NCBI GenBank assembly: GCA_028695865.1
Contig: JAQVID010000011.1
Coordinates: 1-18,123, forward strand
DNA: 18,123 nucleotides
From: Thermoguttaceae bacterium
GTDB lineage: Bacteria; Planctomycetota; Planctomycetia; Pirellulales; Thermoguttaceae
Direction: 5' to 3'
Both the position numbers and the translations under genes were made by a program. Positions 1 through 10,400 of the stretch are shown one piece after another. Positions within the stretch are counted from its first letter, which is position 1, and the number at the start of each line of letters is the position of its first letter. The notes under the pieces were generated by a model. That model was not told the DNA's origin, did not search any database, and saw only the letters and a program-made list of their open reading frames with translations.

Positions 1-3000
1 CCTTTGAAAGTAGCAGTGAGTTTTGCATGTGTTGCGAATGTCCAATCGGGAATGTCATATTGCTTTAGTTCATCAGATATATCACACGGTTGGGCAAAAC
101 CGGGGGGAATAAACCAAATACGTGCCGGACCAAGCGTGTTTATTCCGCCACAACCGCTGCAGTCTTTCTTGCTCTCCTCTTTTCCTGACGTGTATGGTTC
201 CATTTCCACATGGCCACAATTGCACTCATAGTATAACTGCCGATTATCCCAGTTATTATATCTTTCATTGGAAAACGGAGACCAGATGGCGAAGGAAAAA
301 TGCCGTTTGCCGTCAATATAAACTTCTTTCCCGGGAGCGTAACTCGTTAATGCCTGTGGCAAACCATAGGTAGGAGCGTATCGCAGAACCGGCTTGGTGC
401 TGTTTTCGGAACGCACTTTGTCAAATACGTACATTCCCACGGTGTCGGTCGGAAACGCGTAAGAAGGCAAAAGCGATTTGCTAAAAAGAAGATCAAGTAG
501 CTTGCTGATATTCAAGGGTGTAATATCCGTTTCGACAGACGACTCGGAAGTCGTGTCGTCATTGTCGTTGTCATTGTCATTCACGCCAGAAGGATCAACG
601 ACCTTTTCCTTGAGTGCCGCCAATAATTGTGCCGGAATACTCTCTATCCATTCGCTCGTAAAAGCACTGTTCCCAGCAAGAACAGATTTTAATTCGCGAT
701 TGATTTCTTGACGCTTTTGTGCAAGCCACGATTCCAGTCCGCGATATGAAAACGTTGTTTCATTTCCACGACAGAAATCCAGAACCAATCCGAGTGTTGA
801 AAAGACATTGGGGTCCTGCATGTTTTGTATTCGCTCTTGTTGAAACATGCTGAAAATCATGGCGAAAAGGTGACGTCGTACAATCTCTTCATTGTCTATA
901 TTCAGAATGGGATTCATAATCGGCCCGCCAATCATGACGGCGGGTTCTTTAAAATAACGCTGGTTGTGAGAGTCGTGGTCCGCATAGGTCAAAATGGTGG
1001 ACAGAGACGAACCGCGACGTCCGGCGCGTCCTGCCCGCTGTTGATAATTTGATCGGTTGGGGGGAACATTACGCATGGCAACGGCAGTCAATGAACCAAT
1101 ATCAATTCCGACTTCCATTGTCGTTGTGCAGGACAAAACATCGACAGGAATTTGTGCCTCGTTATCGTCGCGATCCGGTAATGTAATATCCTGAAAGCGG
1201 ATTTCATATTTTTCGGCACGTGTAAAAGTATCTTCAGAATTGGCAAGTGCGCCAATTGCCGCTGTATGTTCTTTTGCAATGAACGGATAAGGTATTTCGC
1301 CCGTGCTCCACATTTGTTCGGTTGCTTTACGATAGACGCGTGTTCGCTTGGATGCGGCACTGTTCGGGGCAAGCTCTTTTCCATTTTCTCCCATATTGAG
1401 TTTCTCGATCTTGTTTTCGCTCAAACAAAATGGACAAATATGTTCAACGAGTGGGTTGTATGGATAGATTTGGGTACATACTCGACAACGCAACCATCCA
1501 TTTGTAGCGGTCTCTTCACCAATAGCCCTGTAATCAAGTTGCCCACTTTCAAGAAAGAACCCATTGCTGGTCGTACGATCACAAGACCCCATGGTATCCC
1601 TAAGCCAATTGAACCATTTGGGAGTATTATTTTTTTCCGACGAAAACCCCTTTTTGGCGAAATCCTTATCACCAACGATCTTTGTAATTTGACTTATAAA
1701 CAAGTCGTTGGAACGCTTCGGATAATCTTTTTCCGGATTATCAATCCAGGTGTCTGGAGTACCGCGCAGATGAACCGCACGATTACCGAGCATAAGTTGA
1801 ACCCAGATATCCAGAAGGTTACGCTTCCATTCTTCCGCTTTGTCATCGGAAACCGTTTTCGGAACCGGAAGCTGTTTCCACTCATCTTCCTGAACAGCAC
1901 CATCGCACGGAACAATACGCGCAAGTGCAAGCGCGTGAAGTCCGGACTGCGCGTTGAACAATGTGTCATAAAGTGCCTGTAATATCGTTTCCGGAACGGC
2001 TTTTGTCCCGTCAAAGGCTTTTACGATGTTTAGCCAGGTACAATTTGTATTGTCTAAGTTTTTTTTTATTTTCTTCCATACCATATCGAACAGTTCGTTC
2101 TGTTTGAGAATGGGAGAGAGTGTAATATTTTTGTCATATGCGCCTGCCAGAACAGCAAGATAGGCAAATTGAAACGATTGGGTTTGCAGTTCCTTAAAAC
2201 GTTCCAAAAGATAGCTGTACCCGTGAATAAGCAGAGGTCGGATGGCGTCACGAAGTGAATCCGTCGTAAGAGTCCCGGCAAGACGCGAGGCTGACTGCCG
2301 ACCATCGGAGAATATCAACGTTTTTCGTCCTTTAAGCGGCGTGTTTACCTCCGGAAGTTCCGGTTGTTCCAAGAGCTGCGAGGTGACCATGACCTGAAAG
2401 GGTGCGTCTCCTTTTGTCGCATGGTCGCGAATCGTGGTTTTCTCATTGCAGATCGGGCATTGTAAGAACAGTAATGCTTCGTTTACCCCATTGTCGCTGG
2501 ACGTTTTTGCCTTCGGCGTGGCGGGAACCCAGACGGGTGTTGTATTGTTCCCCTGTGGAGAGTCTGAAAGTGTTCCTGTGTGGAAATTAAGATAGAGTTC
2601 CCGATAGGGCGGCGGATCAACGGCTTTTTTTGACTTTTTACTGGTAGTTTTAACGCCCTGAAAAGGTTCCGATAACAGAATGTGAATCTTCTTTACAGTA
2701 CCGTCTACATTATCGATTTTTCCGCAATCATCTACCCATAGATAACGGGGTTCTTGCAAGTCATTGGTATAGGCGACGAAATAGGCGGTTCCGCATTTTC
2801 GGCAGGAATGAAGTTCAAAGACGCGGCTACCACAATTGCAGTGACGTTGTGACGTGGGGAAGAGTTCGTGACAGTTCGGATTACTGCACATCCACAGACC
2901 GGGCAGACCTCGATAAAAACGGTGTACTCTTGCCGCAAATAAAGGCCGATCGCCGTTTTGTATCATGGAAGCCACTTCCACAAGCTTATCCGTTGCCGCT

Positions 3001-4526
3001 TTTGCAAGATTTTGCTCGACGTGGGGAAACAATTTATCCGCGAGCTTGTCAATTTCCTGTGGCCCCTCCTGATTGTCCATGGTGACCGGATCATCTTCAA
3101 CTTTTGTCAAACTGGTTAGATTGGCAAGTCGGCCAAATACAGCAAGTGACTTTAGTTTTTGTGATACCTCTTGCATTTTGATTTGATCTTGCCGGAGCTT
3201 TTGCTGATCGAGTCCTTTTAGCCACTTGGCAACTTCTTGTGTTCCGGCCCCGGAAGGTTGGTGAGCAATTTTTTTATCGTCCGAGGTAATTGCAACAACA
3301 GAATCTTCAGGTACACCACTCAATTGAGCGGCAAATGTTCTCGCGGTCTCTTTTTCTCCGAATGAAGCACTGGTACAAATGACCTGAAACTGGTCGGGCT
3401 TTAAATCTAATCGATGTTTTAAACGTCGAATGAGCATTGCCACTTCAGTTCCTTGTGCCCCGTTATACAGATGCGCTTCGTCGAGGACCAGGAAAAATCG
3501 TTGTTCAGGATGATCCTGATAGAATTGTTTCGTTTTGGAGAAGATGTCTCGTTCAATGGGACGCAGAAGCATATATTCCAGCATTGAGTAGTTTGTAACA
3601 AGAATGTCAGGCGGCAACTCTTGCATTTCATATCGAACCAGCAGTTCCGGATCGTATGGTCTTTCCACCGTCCGCGCGAGCTTGCCCTCTTGTAACCAGC
3701 GACTTCCCGAAGTTCCATACCACGAAAGGAACCCTTCCGCGGCTTTTTTTGGGGTTTCGTAAACGGCAGGAAACTTGCCCTTTTGGAGAAGATTCGCTAT
3801 TGCATCATTGGCAATCTTTTTCTCCATTTTGTCGTCACTGTTCAAGGCACGGTCGGCCAGCTTCGCAAAAAATTCCAATCCTGCATACTTTTTTTTCATC
3901 TTATCGGAGAATGCCTTTTTCTCCTCATCATTCTGTGGCAGGGAAACTGTACCGGGAAACAAGGTGCGGCCCGTGTATCGTCCGAACTTCACAGGGCGAT
4001 GTCCCACGGTGTTAAACAGCTTCATACACCCATCAGAGGCGAATAACCGTCGCAAACGCCCAAGCTGATCATTTACAAGCGCGTTCATGGGATACAGAAG
4101 CAGTGTTCGCACCGCGCGTTGCTCAAATGAGGGAAATTGTGCCTCAAAAAGCAGACGCCCCAGAACAGGCAACAAAAAACATTCCGTCTTTCCAGAGCCC
4201 GTTCCCGTCGTTACGATAATGTTTTTGTGGTCCGTCAAGAAAGCTTCCAACGCATCAGCCTGATGTTGATAAGGAGGATTAAAGACGATTTCTTCCTTCG
4301 AGAGCTTTTCCAGCCCGTTAGCGATGAACTTGTCAATACGCAAGTTGGAAAACCTTGCGGCCTGCTTGTAAACGGCGGTACTTTCAATATAAGGAGACTG
4401 TACAATGATGCCGTTTTTTCTCAGCAACTTTGTACGTTTGTCCAATATTGTGTTATCCGAGAGATGATATGCAGACTCGATGTAACGGAGCAACGCCTCT
4501 TGAATGTTTTCGATTTGCTTGAACAT
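1..4526 (-). CDS. DEAD/DEAH-box SF2 helicase of the DUF1998-containing type (defence-associated), C-terminus cut by window edge
   Basis: ATP-dependent SF2 helicase or translocase expected to act on DNA in the cytoplasm. 1508 codons are open to the left edge without a stop. Motif I is TGTGSGKT (residues 107-114). Motif Ia follows as LLLYPMNALVNDQ. Motif II is LVLDEAHLYNGAQGTEV (DEAH at 349-352) and motif III is CTSAS. The second RecA domain has TTTMEVGIDIGSL (from about 1134) and QQRAGRAGRRG (1162-1172). Zinc clusters are visible at about 547-585 (several Cys, CxxC type), at 1014-1034 (CRVC...CPFC), and near the C-terminus in the DUF1998-like part (C1435xC1437, C1456xxC1459). An acidic Asn-Asp linker (about 1315-1324) separates helicase core and C-terminal region. 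The YNGAQGTEV form of motif II plus zinc ribbons matches DrmA/DrmB-, DruE- and DpdJ-like helicases; the exact family is not resolved. The start is set by an AAGGA ribosome site that overlaps the SNF2 stop codon, 12 bp downstream of it, so the gene is the third of the operon and probably translationally coupled. The rest of DUF1998 lies outside the window. Confidence 0.93.
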   Translation of the reverse strand, partial: MFKQIENIQEALLRYIESAYHLSDNTILDKRTKLLRKNGIIVQSPYIESTAVYKQAARFSNLRIDKFIANGLEKLSKEEIVFNPPYQHQADALEAFLTDHKNIIVTTGTGSGKTECFLLPVLGRLLFEAQFPSFEQRAVRTLLLYPMNALVNDQLGRLRRLFASDGCMKLFNTVGHRPVKFGRYTGRTLFPGTVSLPQNDEEKKAFSDKMKKKYAGLEFFAKLADRALNSDDKMEKKIANDAIANLLQKGKFPAVYETPKKAAEGFLSWYGTSGSRWLQEGKLARTVERPYDPELLVRYEMQELPPDILVTNYSMLEYMLLRPIERDIFSKTKQFYQDHPEQRFFLVLDEAHLYNGAQGTEVAMLIRRLKHRLDLKPDQFQVICTSASFGEKETARTFAAQLSGVPEDSVVAITSDDKKIAHQPSGAGTQEVAKWLKGLDQQKLRQDQIKMQEVSQKLKSLAVFGRLANLTSLTKVEDDPVTMDNQEGPQEIDKLADKLFPHVEQNLAKAATDKLVEVASMIQNGDRPLFAARVHRFYRGLPGLWMCSNPNCHELFPTSQRHCNCGSRVFELHSCRKCGTAYFVAYTNDLQEPRYLWVDDCGKIDNVDGTVKKIHILLSEPFQGVKTTSKKSKKAVDPPPYRELYLNFHTGTLSDSPQGNNTTPVWVPATPKAKTSSDNGVNEALLFLQCPICNEKTTIRDHATKGDAPFQVMVTSQLLEQPELPEVNTPLKGRKTLIFSDGRQSASRLAGTLTTDSLRDAIRPLLIHGYSYLLERFKELQTQSFQFAYLAVLAGAYDKNITLSPILKQNELFDMVWKKIKKNLDNTNCTWLNIVKAFDGTKAVPETILQALYDTLFNAQSGLHALALARIVPCDGAVQEDEWKQLPVPKTVSDDKAEEWKRNLLDIWVQLMLGNRAVHLRGTPDTWIDNPEKDYPKRSNDLFISQITKIVGDKDFAKKGFSSEKNNTPKWFNWLRDTMGSCDRTTSNGFFLESGQLDYRAIGEETATNGWLRCRVCTQIYPYNPLVEHICPFCLSENKIEKLNMGENGKELAPNSAASKRTRVYRKATEQMWSTGEIPYPFIAKEHTAAIGALANSEDTFTRAEKYEIRFQDITLPDRDDNEAQIPVDVLSCTTTMEVGIDIGSLTAVAMRNVPPNRSNYQQRAGRAGRRGSSLSTILTYADHDSHNQRYFKEPAVMIGGPIMNPILNIDNEEIVRRHLFAMIFSMFQQERIQNMQDPNVFSTLGLVLDFCRGNETTFSYRGLESWLAQKRQEINRELKSVLAGNSAFTSEWIESIPAQLLAALKEKVVDPSGVNDNDNDNDDTTSESSVETDITPLNISKLLDLLFSKSLLPSYAFPTDTVGMYVFDKVRSENSTKPVLRYAPTYGLPQALTSYAPGKEVYIDGKRHFSFAIWSPFSNERYNNWDNRQLYYECNCGHVEMEPYTSGKEESKKDCSGCGGINTLGPARIWFIPPGFAQPCDISDELKQYDIPDWTFATHAKLTATFK
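555..584 (-). repeat. In-frame hexanucleotide repeat encoding an Asn-Asp linker
   Basis: Five near-identical 6-bp units (plus strand gtcgtc, attgtc, gttgtc, attgtc, attcac) inside the helicase gene. They encode alternating Asn and Asp at about residues 1315-1324, followed by an acidic, Ser/Thr-rich stretch. The position is between the helicase core and the C-terminal zinc region, so gain or loss of units would keep frame and only change linker length. Confidence 0.7.
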
Positions 4527-4535
4527 GTAACTTTT

Positions 4536-4540
4536 TCCTT
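4536..4540 (-). promoter_or_regulatory. Ribosome binding site of the DUF1998 helicase gene
   Basis: AAGGA on the minus strand, nine bases before the ATG at 4526-4524 and overlapping the TAA stop of the SNF2 gene (4541-4539). The arrangement fixes the helicase start and suggests translational coupling between the two helicases. Confidence 0.6.
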
Positions 4541-7421
4541 ATTCCTGATTTACTTTGATTGTCAGTACCAGTTTGCAATTGCATACTGGTGTTTTTACTT
4601 TGTTGATACTTTCTTGCAAATACTTTACGCGAAACTCGTAATGTCGTTTGGCCAATTCCAGTTGTTGTTCGTAAAGTCTTTTTGCTGGTTCGTGATTCAG
4701 TCGTGAGGTGAGCGAACTTGCCTCACTTGTTATTTTTCGATTTTGTTCCGTGATTTTATCGCTTAAAAGATCGTACTTCATCTGATATTCATGACGGAGC
4801 AATTGAGCTCGTTCAGCAAGAACATCTTCAATATTGCAGGGCCAGCGTTGCAAAGTTGCCTCTCGTGCAATCGCGGCATGTTGCTCCATCTGGCCAGAAG
4901 GCAATCCATTTTCTGTAGAAGCAAGGTGCAAGTGTGGCGGCAAGGTGGTCAACAGCATTACCATTTCATCATTTGGTATCCGATCGTCTCTCAAGCCGGT
5001 GCTCTTGTGTCCGACTATTTCAAGTCCGCCGGTCATGAGCATATCAAGAAAACGATCGTCAGCCTCGATACCCGCTTCGAAGCGGGTCTGTTCGACGTCA
5101 CGCATTTGTCTCAGCAGTTTTTGATCAGTAACGGGGAGTTCATCCAACAAACGCGGGTGAGGAAGTCGTTCTCGTTCAATGACAAATACAGTAATATAAT
5201 ACAACCCGGGTGTTATGCAATCGCCGTTGTCAAAATGGGACCCGCTTTGAAAATACAAATGCCGGGGGGCCTTAAAATAACGGGCAAAGGCCTCTATTAA
5301 ACCATCGTGCAGTTCTGAACCAAAATTGAAGAATTGCAAAGGAATGAAATATTCATTATTGCACCTGTCCCGGCACGGTACAATTTCTCTTGGCGGAAGC
5401 TGGATTGCGTTCCTGTGCACTATGTATGGGACCACGGAAAGAGGCTCCTCTTGCAAAACATCAAGAACGGGAATGGGATAGCACCGACGATCTTGTTCGC
5501 GAGACTTTTTAAGAACGTTGAATTTGTAGTAATCCGGATGTTCATATCTGGAGTAACGACTGTCGGAGTAGAACGATTTGTCGCATATATGATGTTCTAC
5601 CAAAAGTCCGATCCAGTTCTCCAATGCGCTTTCCGTCGGATAATTGTCGTTTCTCACGGAAGGAATGACGGGGGCGACAGGTGTATTTGTTCTTTTCCAT
5701 ATTTCCCTGGCGTCACTGTAAGGTACAAGGTGCATAATATCCTGCTCAGGCTCATTGGAGGGTCCTTTTCGTTTTTTCAGTTCATTCTGGTCGTACAAGA
5801 CGGTATCGCGTATCTGGTTGGCGATTTTTATTAAAATTGTTTCGTCCTTTTCAATATTCAACAGTTTATGAAACATATCATACGATTCGTAAACATCTGC
5901 AATCTGTTCATCGATGAAACCACGCAGGACAATAACTTTGAGTGTAACATCCGTTTTCTTGCGCATTCCCAGACGAATGACGCGGCCGATCCATTGTTCC
6001 ATATCTATCGGCTTCCACGGCAATGAATAGAAGACCAGTGCATCCGCGTTTTGCATATTATACGATTCCCGAGCATCATTATGAGCAATGAGAATTCTTT
6101 TGGATGGGTCGTTCCAGAAGTGTTGGAGTGTATTACTGTTATTGGCTTTGTCCGTATGGCTTTGGATGTCTGAATCAATATCGCTCTCTGCGTTCTTGTT
6201 ACGTTCCTGATCAAAACGAAGAAGTCCGATGTCAGGGAAACAGTCCTTCAGCCGACTCTCCAGATAATAGACTGTTGGCATATCTTGTGCCGCGATGACA
6301 AGTTTACGCTGTTCATTATACCTCGAAGTATAATCCGCATTGTAGAAAAAATCGATAAGATAATCGACCAACGTATCAAATCGCGCATCGCCCTGATTCC
6401 TTGCGCACCGCAGTTGCAGACGGGAAATATCTTCGTCAAAGTCAGAAAATTGCCCCTTGTAATCCGAGATTCGTTTGGAAAGTATTTGTCCGCCGATGAC
6501 ACTTCTGCGTGTAAAAAGTAATGCGCTTTCCTCGCTGATGAATTTGCGATTGAGCAGCGCTTTTGCCAGTTTGCGTGCTTCGGAATACCTTTCGTGATCA
6601 TTTTCAAGTGGTTCCCCGGTGAGTCGTTCAACATAAATTTGCGGTAATTCATCGCGAAAGTCCGCGCGTCGCGATCTCAACATACGGTCTTTTAAAATGG
6701 GGTAATGAAGTGATATTGTATCTGCCTGACGTTCGGCCAACTCCGCGCATTCCGAAATGAGAAGGTTCACCAGGTGACGATCTTTGTCATGGCCAAGAAG
6801 CGGAGTTGCGGACAGGATGAGAATGCTCTTGTATTCATCGGCATGACCGGCAATCGGGTCAAGTATTTCGTCGGATAAATGATGTATCTCGTCAAGTATT
6901 AACAGGTCAAGGATTTTAGGATCAGGTCTTTCGATTATCGGGGGATAGTAGAAGATATAACCATCGTCGGGAATCCGGTTATCAGATCGCTGAGATTGCA
7001 TGTGTGCGGCATCTGCTTTTATGAATATATGATTATTGCGAATGAGGTCCGGGTGTTTTTCGCAGAAACGGTGCCGCCAGAAAGACGGCGACAAGCGGCC
7101 AAATATTTCATCTCGCCATTGTTTCGCGCGATTTTCAGAACCAACGACTATGCCAACGCGGCACTTCCCCTTGTTACGAATTCGCAATGCATTGGCAATC
7201 ATCAATGCTTCAAGCGTCTTTCCCAAGCCGACTTCATCGGCAAGCAAGTGGCGTATTTGTGTTGCTTTGAGTACCTCTTTTACAACATATAACTGATGTG
7301 GATAAGGGACTAACCGAACACCAGTTCCCCCCAAAGTGGGAGATTGTGCCAATTCCGCCTGACGTCGAAGGGCTTGAATCCCGTGAATCATCTTCTTGTA
7401 TTCTGCGCACGGCTCATTCAT
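4539..7421 (-). CDS. SNF2-type SF2 DNA helicase/translocase (DrmD/DpdE-like)
   Basis: 960-residue ATPase predicted to translocate on double-stranded DNA. The N-terminal RecA domain shows YPHQLYVVKEVL (40-51, Q-motif-like region), motif I ADEVGLGKT (61-69), motif II LLILDEIHHL (DEIH at 177-180) and motif III LILSATPLLG (201-210). The second RecA domain ends with motif VI EQWIGRVIRLGMRKKTDVT (475 onward), the SNF2-type arginine-finger motif. The spacing is normal for a compact SNF2 core without chromatin-type accessory domains. Residues about 500-960 are an unassigned C-terminal extension that ends in charged, heptad-like helices (about 860-945), probably coiled coil. Such SNF2 proteins with long unknown tails occur as DrmD in DISARM and DpdE in Dpd clusters; I infer similarity in type, not identity. 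It starts within the end of the preceding gene (ATGAATGA overlap of 8 bp), so the first ATG is well supported and translation is likely coupled. No nuclease motif is evident. Confidence 0.93.
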   Translation of the reverse strand: MNEPCAEYKKMIHGIQALRRQAELAQSPTLGGTGVRLVPYPHQLYVVKEVLKATQIRHLLADEVGLGKTLEALMIANALRIRNKGKCRVGIVVGSENRAKQWRDEIFGRLSPSFWRHRFCEKHPDLIRNNHIFIKADAAHMQSQRSDNRIPDDGYIFYYPPIIERPDPKILDLLILDEIHHLSDEILDPIAGHADEYKSILILSATPLLGHDKDRHLVNLLISECAELAERQADTISLHYPILKDRMLRSRRADFRDELPQIYVERLTGEPLENDHERYSEARKLAKALLNRKFISEESALLFTRRSVIGGQILSKRISDYKGQFSDFDEDISRLQLRCARNQGDARFDTLVDYLIDFFYNADYTSRYNEQRKLVIAAQDMPTVYYLESRLKDCFPDIGLLRFDQERNKNAESDIDSDIQSHTDKANNSNTLQHFWNDPSKRILIAHNDARESYNMQNADALVFYSLPWKPIDMEQWIGRVIRLGMRKKTDVTLKVIVLRGFIDEQIADVYESYDMFHKLLNIEKDETILIKIANQIRDTVLYDQNELKKRKGPSNEPEQDIMHLVPYSDAREIWKRTNTPVAPVIPSVRNDNYPTESALENWIGLLVEHHICDKSFYSDSRYSRYEHPDYYKFNVLKKSREQDRRCYPIPVLDVLQEEPLSVVPYIVHRNAIQLPPREIVPCRDRCNNEYFIPLQFFNFGSELHDGLIEAFARYFKAPRHLYFQSGSHFDNGDCITPGLYYITVFVIERERLPHPRLLDELPVTDQKLLRQMRDVEQTRFEAGIEADDRFLDMLMTGGLEIVGHKSTGLRDDRIPNDEMVMLLTTLPPHLHLASTENGLPSGQMEQHAAIAREATLQRWPCNIEDVLAERAQLLRHEYQMKYDLLSDKITEQNRKITSEASSLTSRLNHEPAKRLYEQQLELAKRHYEFRVKYLQESINKVKTPVCNCKLVLTIKVNQE
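7414..7421 (-). other. Eight-base gene overlap (stop/start coupling)
   Basis: On the minus strand ATGAATGA contains the start codon of the SNF2 gene and the TGA stop of the 1013-residue protein. Overlaps of this kind indicate cotranslation and fixed stoichiometry of the two products. Confidence 0.85.
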
Positions 7422-10400
7422 TGGACAAGACCTCCTGAATCATTTGCATCTGTTTCTGCTTCCACCAGAGGAGTGAAATATACCGCATTGATTGCCTGTC
7501 TCGCAACATGACGTCAAATGTCGCATCTGCCATGTTCGCGTTAAATCGGGATGGCTCCCAAAGAATGGAAAAGACATTCTTTGTTACCTCGTTATTCCAC
7601 AACTCGCGATATGGATTGCCTTTCAAGCCCGCCTGCAGTTTTGCAAACATGTTTGCAGTCTCTTTCCACGCAGAGCTCTGCCCTGTCCAGGTCTCCAGAT
7701 TAGTTTTGATATTGGCCTTGGCTTCGTCCACTGTACGGATGAGTTGCAGTAACGCATTGCATCTGTACTGGCAAACTTTAAGAATGGTATTGTTTGCATC
7801 AGTAAACAACTTGCTCAAGTCGCTTTCGTTCATTTCGCGAAAGCGGTCTTTCATGCTTTCAGACTGCAACGAATTTTTGATGTACTGGTTTAAAAACGCA
7901 CTGGCCTCTTCGGCTACGGTGTTTTTTATCCCGATTTTTCGAAAGAGATCGACGATGGCATTTACAGCCTCGTCCAGCACACCATTGTTGGGTTGTTTTA
8001 TTCGCATCCGAAGTGGTTCTTTTTCATATTCCAAATGACACACCATAAGCTCTTTCACTTGTTTTGTGAGCTCGTCAGATATGTCGCTTTCTGAAATATC
8101 CCGTTGTTTCCGCAACTCTTGCAGCCAGCGTTCCCCGCATGTAATTTCCCAGAAGACACTCATCAGTTCATCGAGAATCCTCTTGTGCTGCAGCCGCGCA
8201 AAGGCGCGGTTTATCAATGCTTGCTTAAATGCCAGAATGTCGGTCACGATATTTTCCAGTCCAATCGCGTGCTCTGTGTCTTTTCTTTGTCGCAGTTTTC
8301 GCTCAGGTACTCGCAAAAGTGTCCCGGTTGAGATTGTCGCGGATTCCTTAAATACAGATTCGGCATGATATATTCTGCCATGCGCTCTCGTATTCTGTTC
8401 GTTCTCATTCTTTGACACGGCGCAATACAACCGCATATCGTCAGGATACAAGGGGTATCGACCAGGTACATGTAATATGTCTTCGGCGTACACTTCATCT
8501 CCGTCGGATTCGGGACAGGGATGTTCTGACTTGGCATCAACCCACCATATTCCACAGTTGGCAGATTCCAATCGCCATTCCTGATGCCATATATTTCCTA
8601 TATCAATGTGCAATATCAAGTCTTCCTGACGTTGAATCAATTGCCAGAATTTCTCTGCCAGAAGTTCATTCTTTTCAAGAAGTGTCGTATTGAACAACCG
8701 AATAGTATACGGAGTGATTTCACACTTTTCGGTGTACGTGGCACATGTGGCAGATTCATCGACCAGCGATATTGAATAATCAAAATTGATGAAATGCTGT
8801 CCGGATTCGATGTTCAAACACAATGCTCTTTTTTTCATGGCGGTAACGTCCAACTCGATATTTCCGCGCAAGTTTATGTTGAATAATGATTGATGTGGCT
8901 GACGTTTGCCTATGTGTATAGTCCATTTTACGTCATCTATGAAGACCGTATGTTCTCCGGTGCTCAAACCATCAAAGGAAATAATACCACTAACTCCTGT
9001 ATGTTGCTTGTTTTCAAAATAGATGTTGACGGGTCGCGAATTTTTTGTTACAAGGAAAATTGGGGCGCCTTCTGCCGCGGATACGGTATTGTCCGCAATC
9101 TGTCCATAGTGGCAGACCCAGTTCCAGGACGGCTTCGGACAGACGGCGATTCCTTGCGATTTACACCAGAGCAAGGCAGATTCGGACGAGGTATCAATTC
9201 GCAAGATCGTAAATCGGGATGAGGGATAAGATTCCCCTTCAATTTCAATTCCGCAGACACTTTCAGAAAAAACGGTGGTTACACAAAAGACGCTCCCGGA
9301 ATCCGCCTCAATCCCGGACACCCTTTTGCCATCCTTGCGGAAAAACGCCGGAAAAGTGAGTTTAAAACCAATAGAGTCAAGTATGCTGTATTCGGAACAA
9401 TGAAGGAACGGAGTGTTTATTTTGGACCATAATGTGTCGGGAATCTCAAAAGGTTCGTTGTTCCAGAAACAGGGCGGCTTTATTGATAGTTCACCCCAAC
9501 CCAATAATCTGGATTCACTGGATTGGGTAGCACGGATATTATTTCTCAATATTTCATCTTGCCTGAACCGTTCTGTGATTCTGGCAGGCATGATTCCTTT
9601 AAGACACCAGGCGTGATCGCTCCGGCAGATGAGAAAAAGTCCTCCCATCGCTGTACTGACCACCGGGATCGCCGCAACAGTACTCCGTGTCGTCTTGGCG
9701 TCTTCGTAGTTTTCCTTTATTTTCGTTCGTAACCTTCTGAAACCTTCTCTGTTCGTCTTATCCTTGTCCATGTCTGCGTGAATCCGCATTAAGACTTCAG
9801 GAGTAAACCAGGACGACACAAAACCTGAATCCTTTTCTTTCATAAAGACGAGCGCAAGCTGACCGACAAACGGCATGACCTTTAGCCAGTTTTTGTAACG
9901 TTGTGAGTCTTGAGTACTCAAATTTTCACGGAGATGCAACGCAATCTCTTCGTGAGAGCCCAGATAGTAACTTTTGGGGAGAGTTCCAATTGAACGCAGA
10001 AACTGCAAACGGATATCTTTTGGTAAAAGCGAGTTTGTAATTGGCCAGGCAATGAATTTGTACTGTCTGGCCCAGTCGGTATCTGGCGGGCAGATAATAT
10101 TGTAATTGCGCTCGGCCAAGGCGAAAGCATCACGAACCTTTTTGCGCATTTCGTGGTCCAAACACGGGCAACCCAGTTTCTTCTCCAAAAGTGGCCAGTA
10201 ACCTGTTCCATTACCTTCATAACAATAGCCTGTCTCCGTTGCTATGACAAGAAATGGTAAGTCATAACATTCAAGAATCTCTGCAATATTGTCATCATGT
10301 AGCGCAAGCTCTTGATGAAGTAACTCTACAAGAGTATTTATCTCTTCTTCTGAAAATCCATGTTCCAGAAGAAAAACATACTCATTGTCCCGTTGTAACT

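Noticed and set aside
1266..1982. Plus-strand open frame of 238 codons inside the DUF1998 helicase gene
   Set aside because: Shadow of the minus-strand helicase frame, which holds zinc-binding and motif VI residues in this stretch.
4137..4706. Plus-strand open frame of 189 codons across the helicase junction
   Set aside because: It is antisense to two genes with complete helicase motifs and lacks a ribosome site or recognisable domain.
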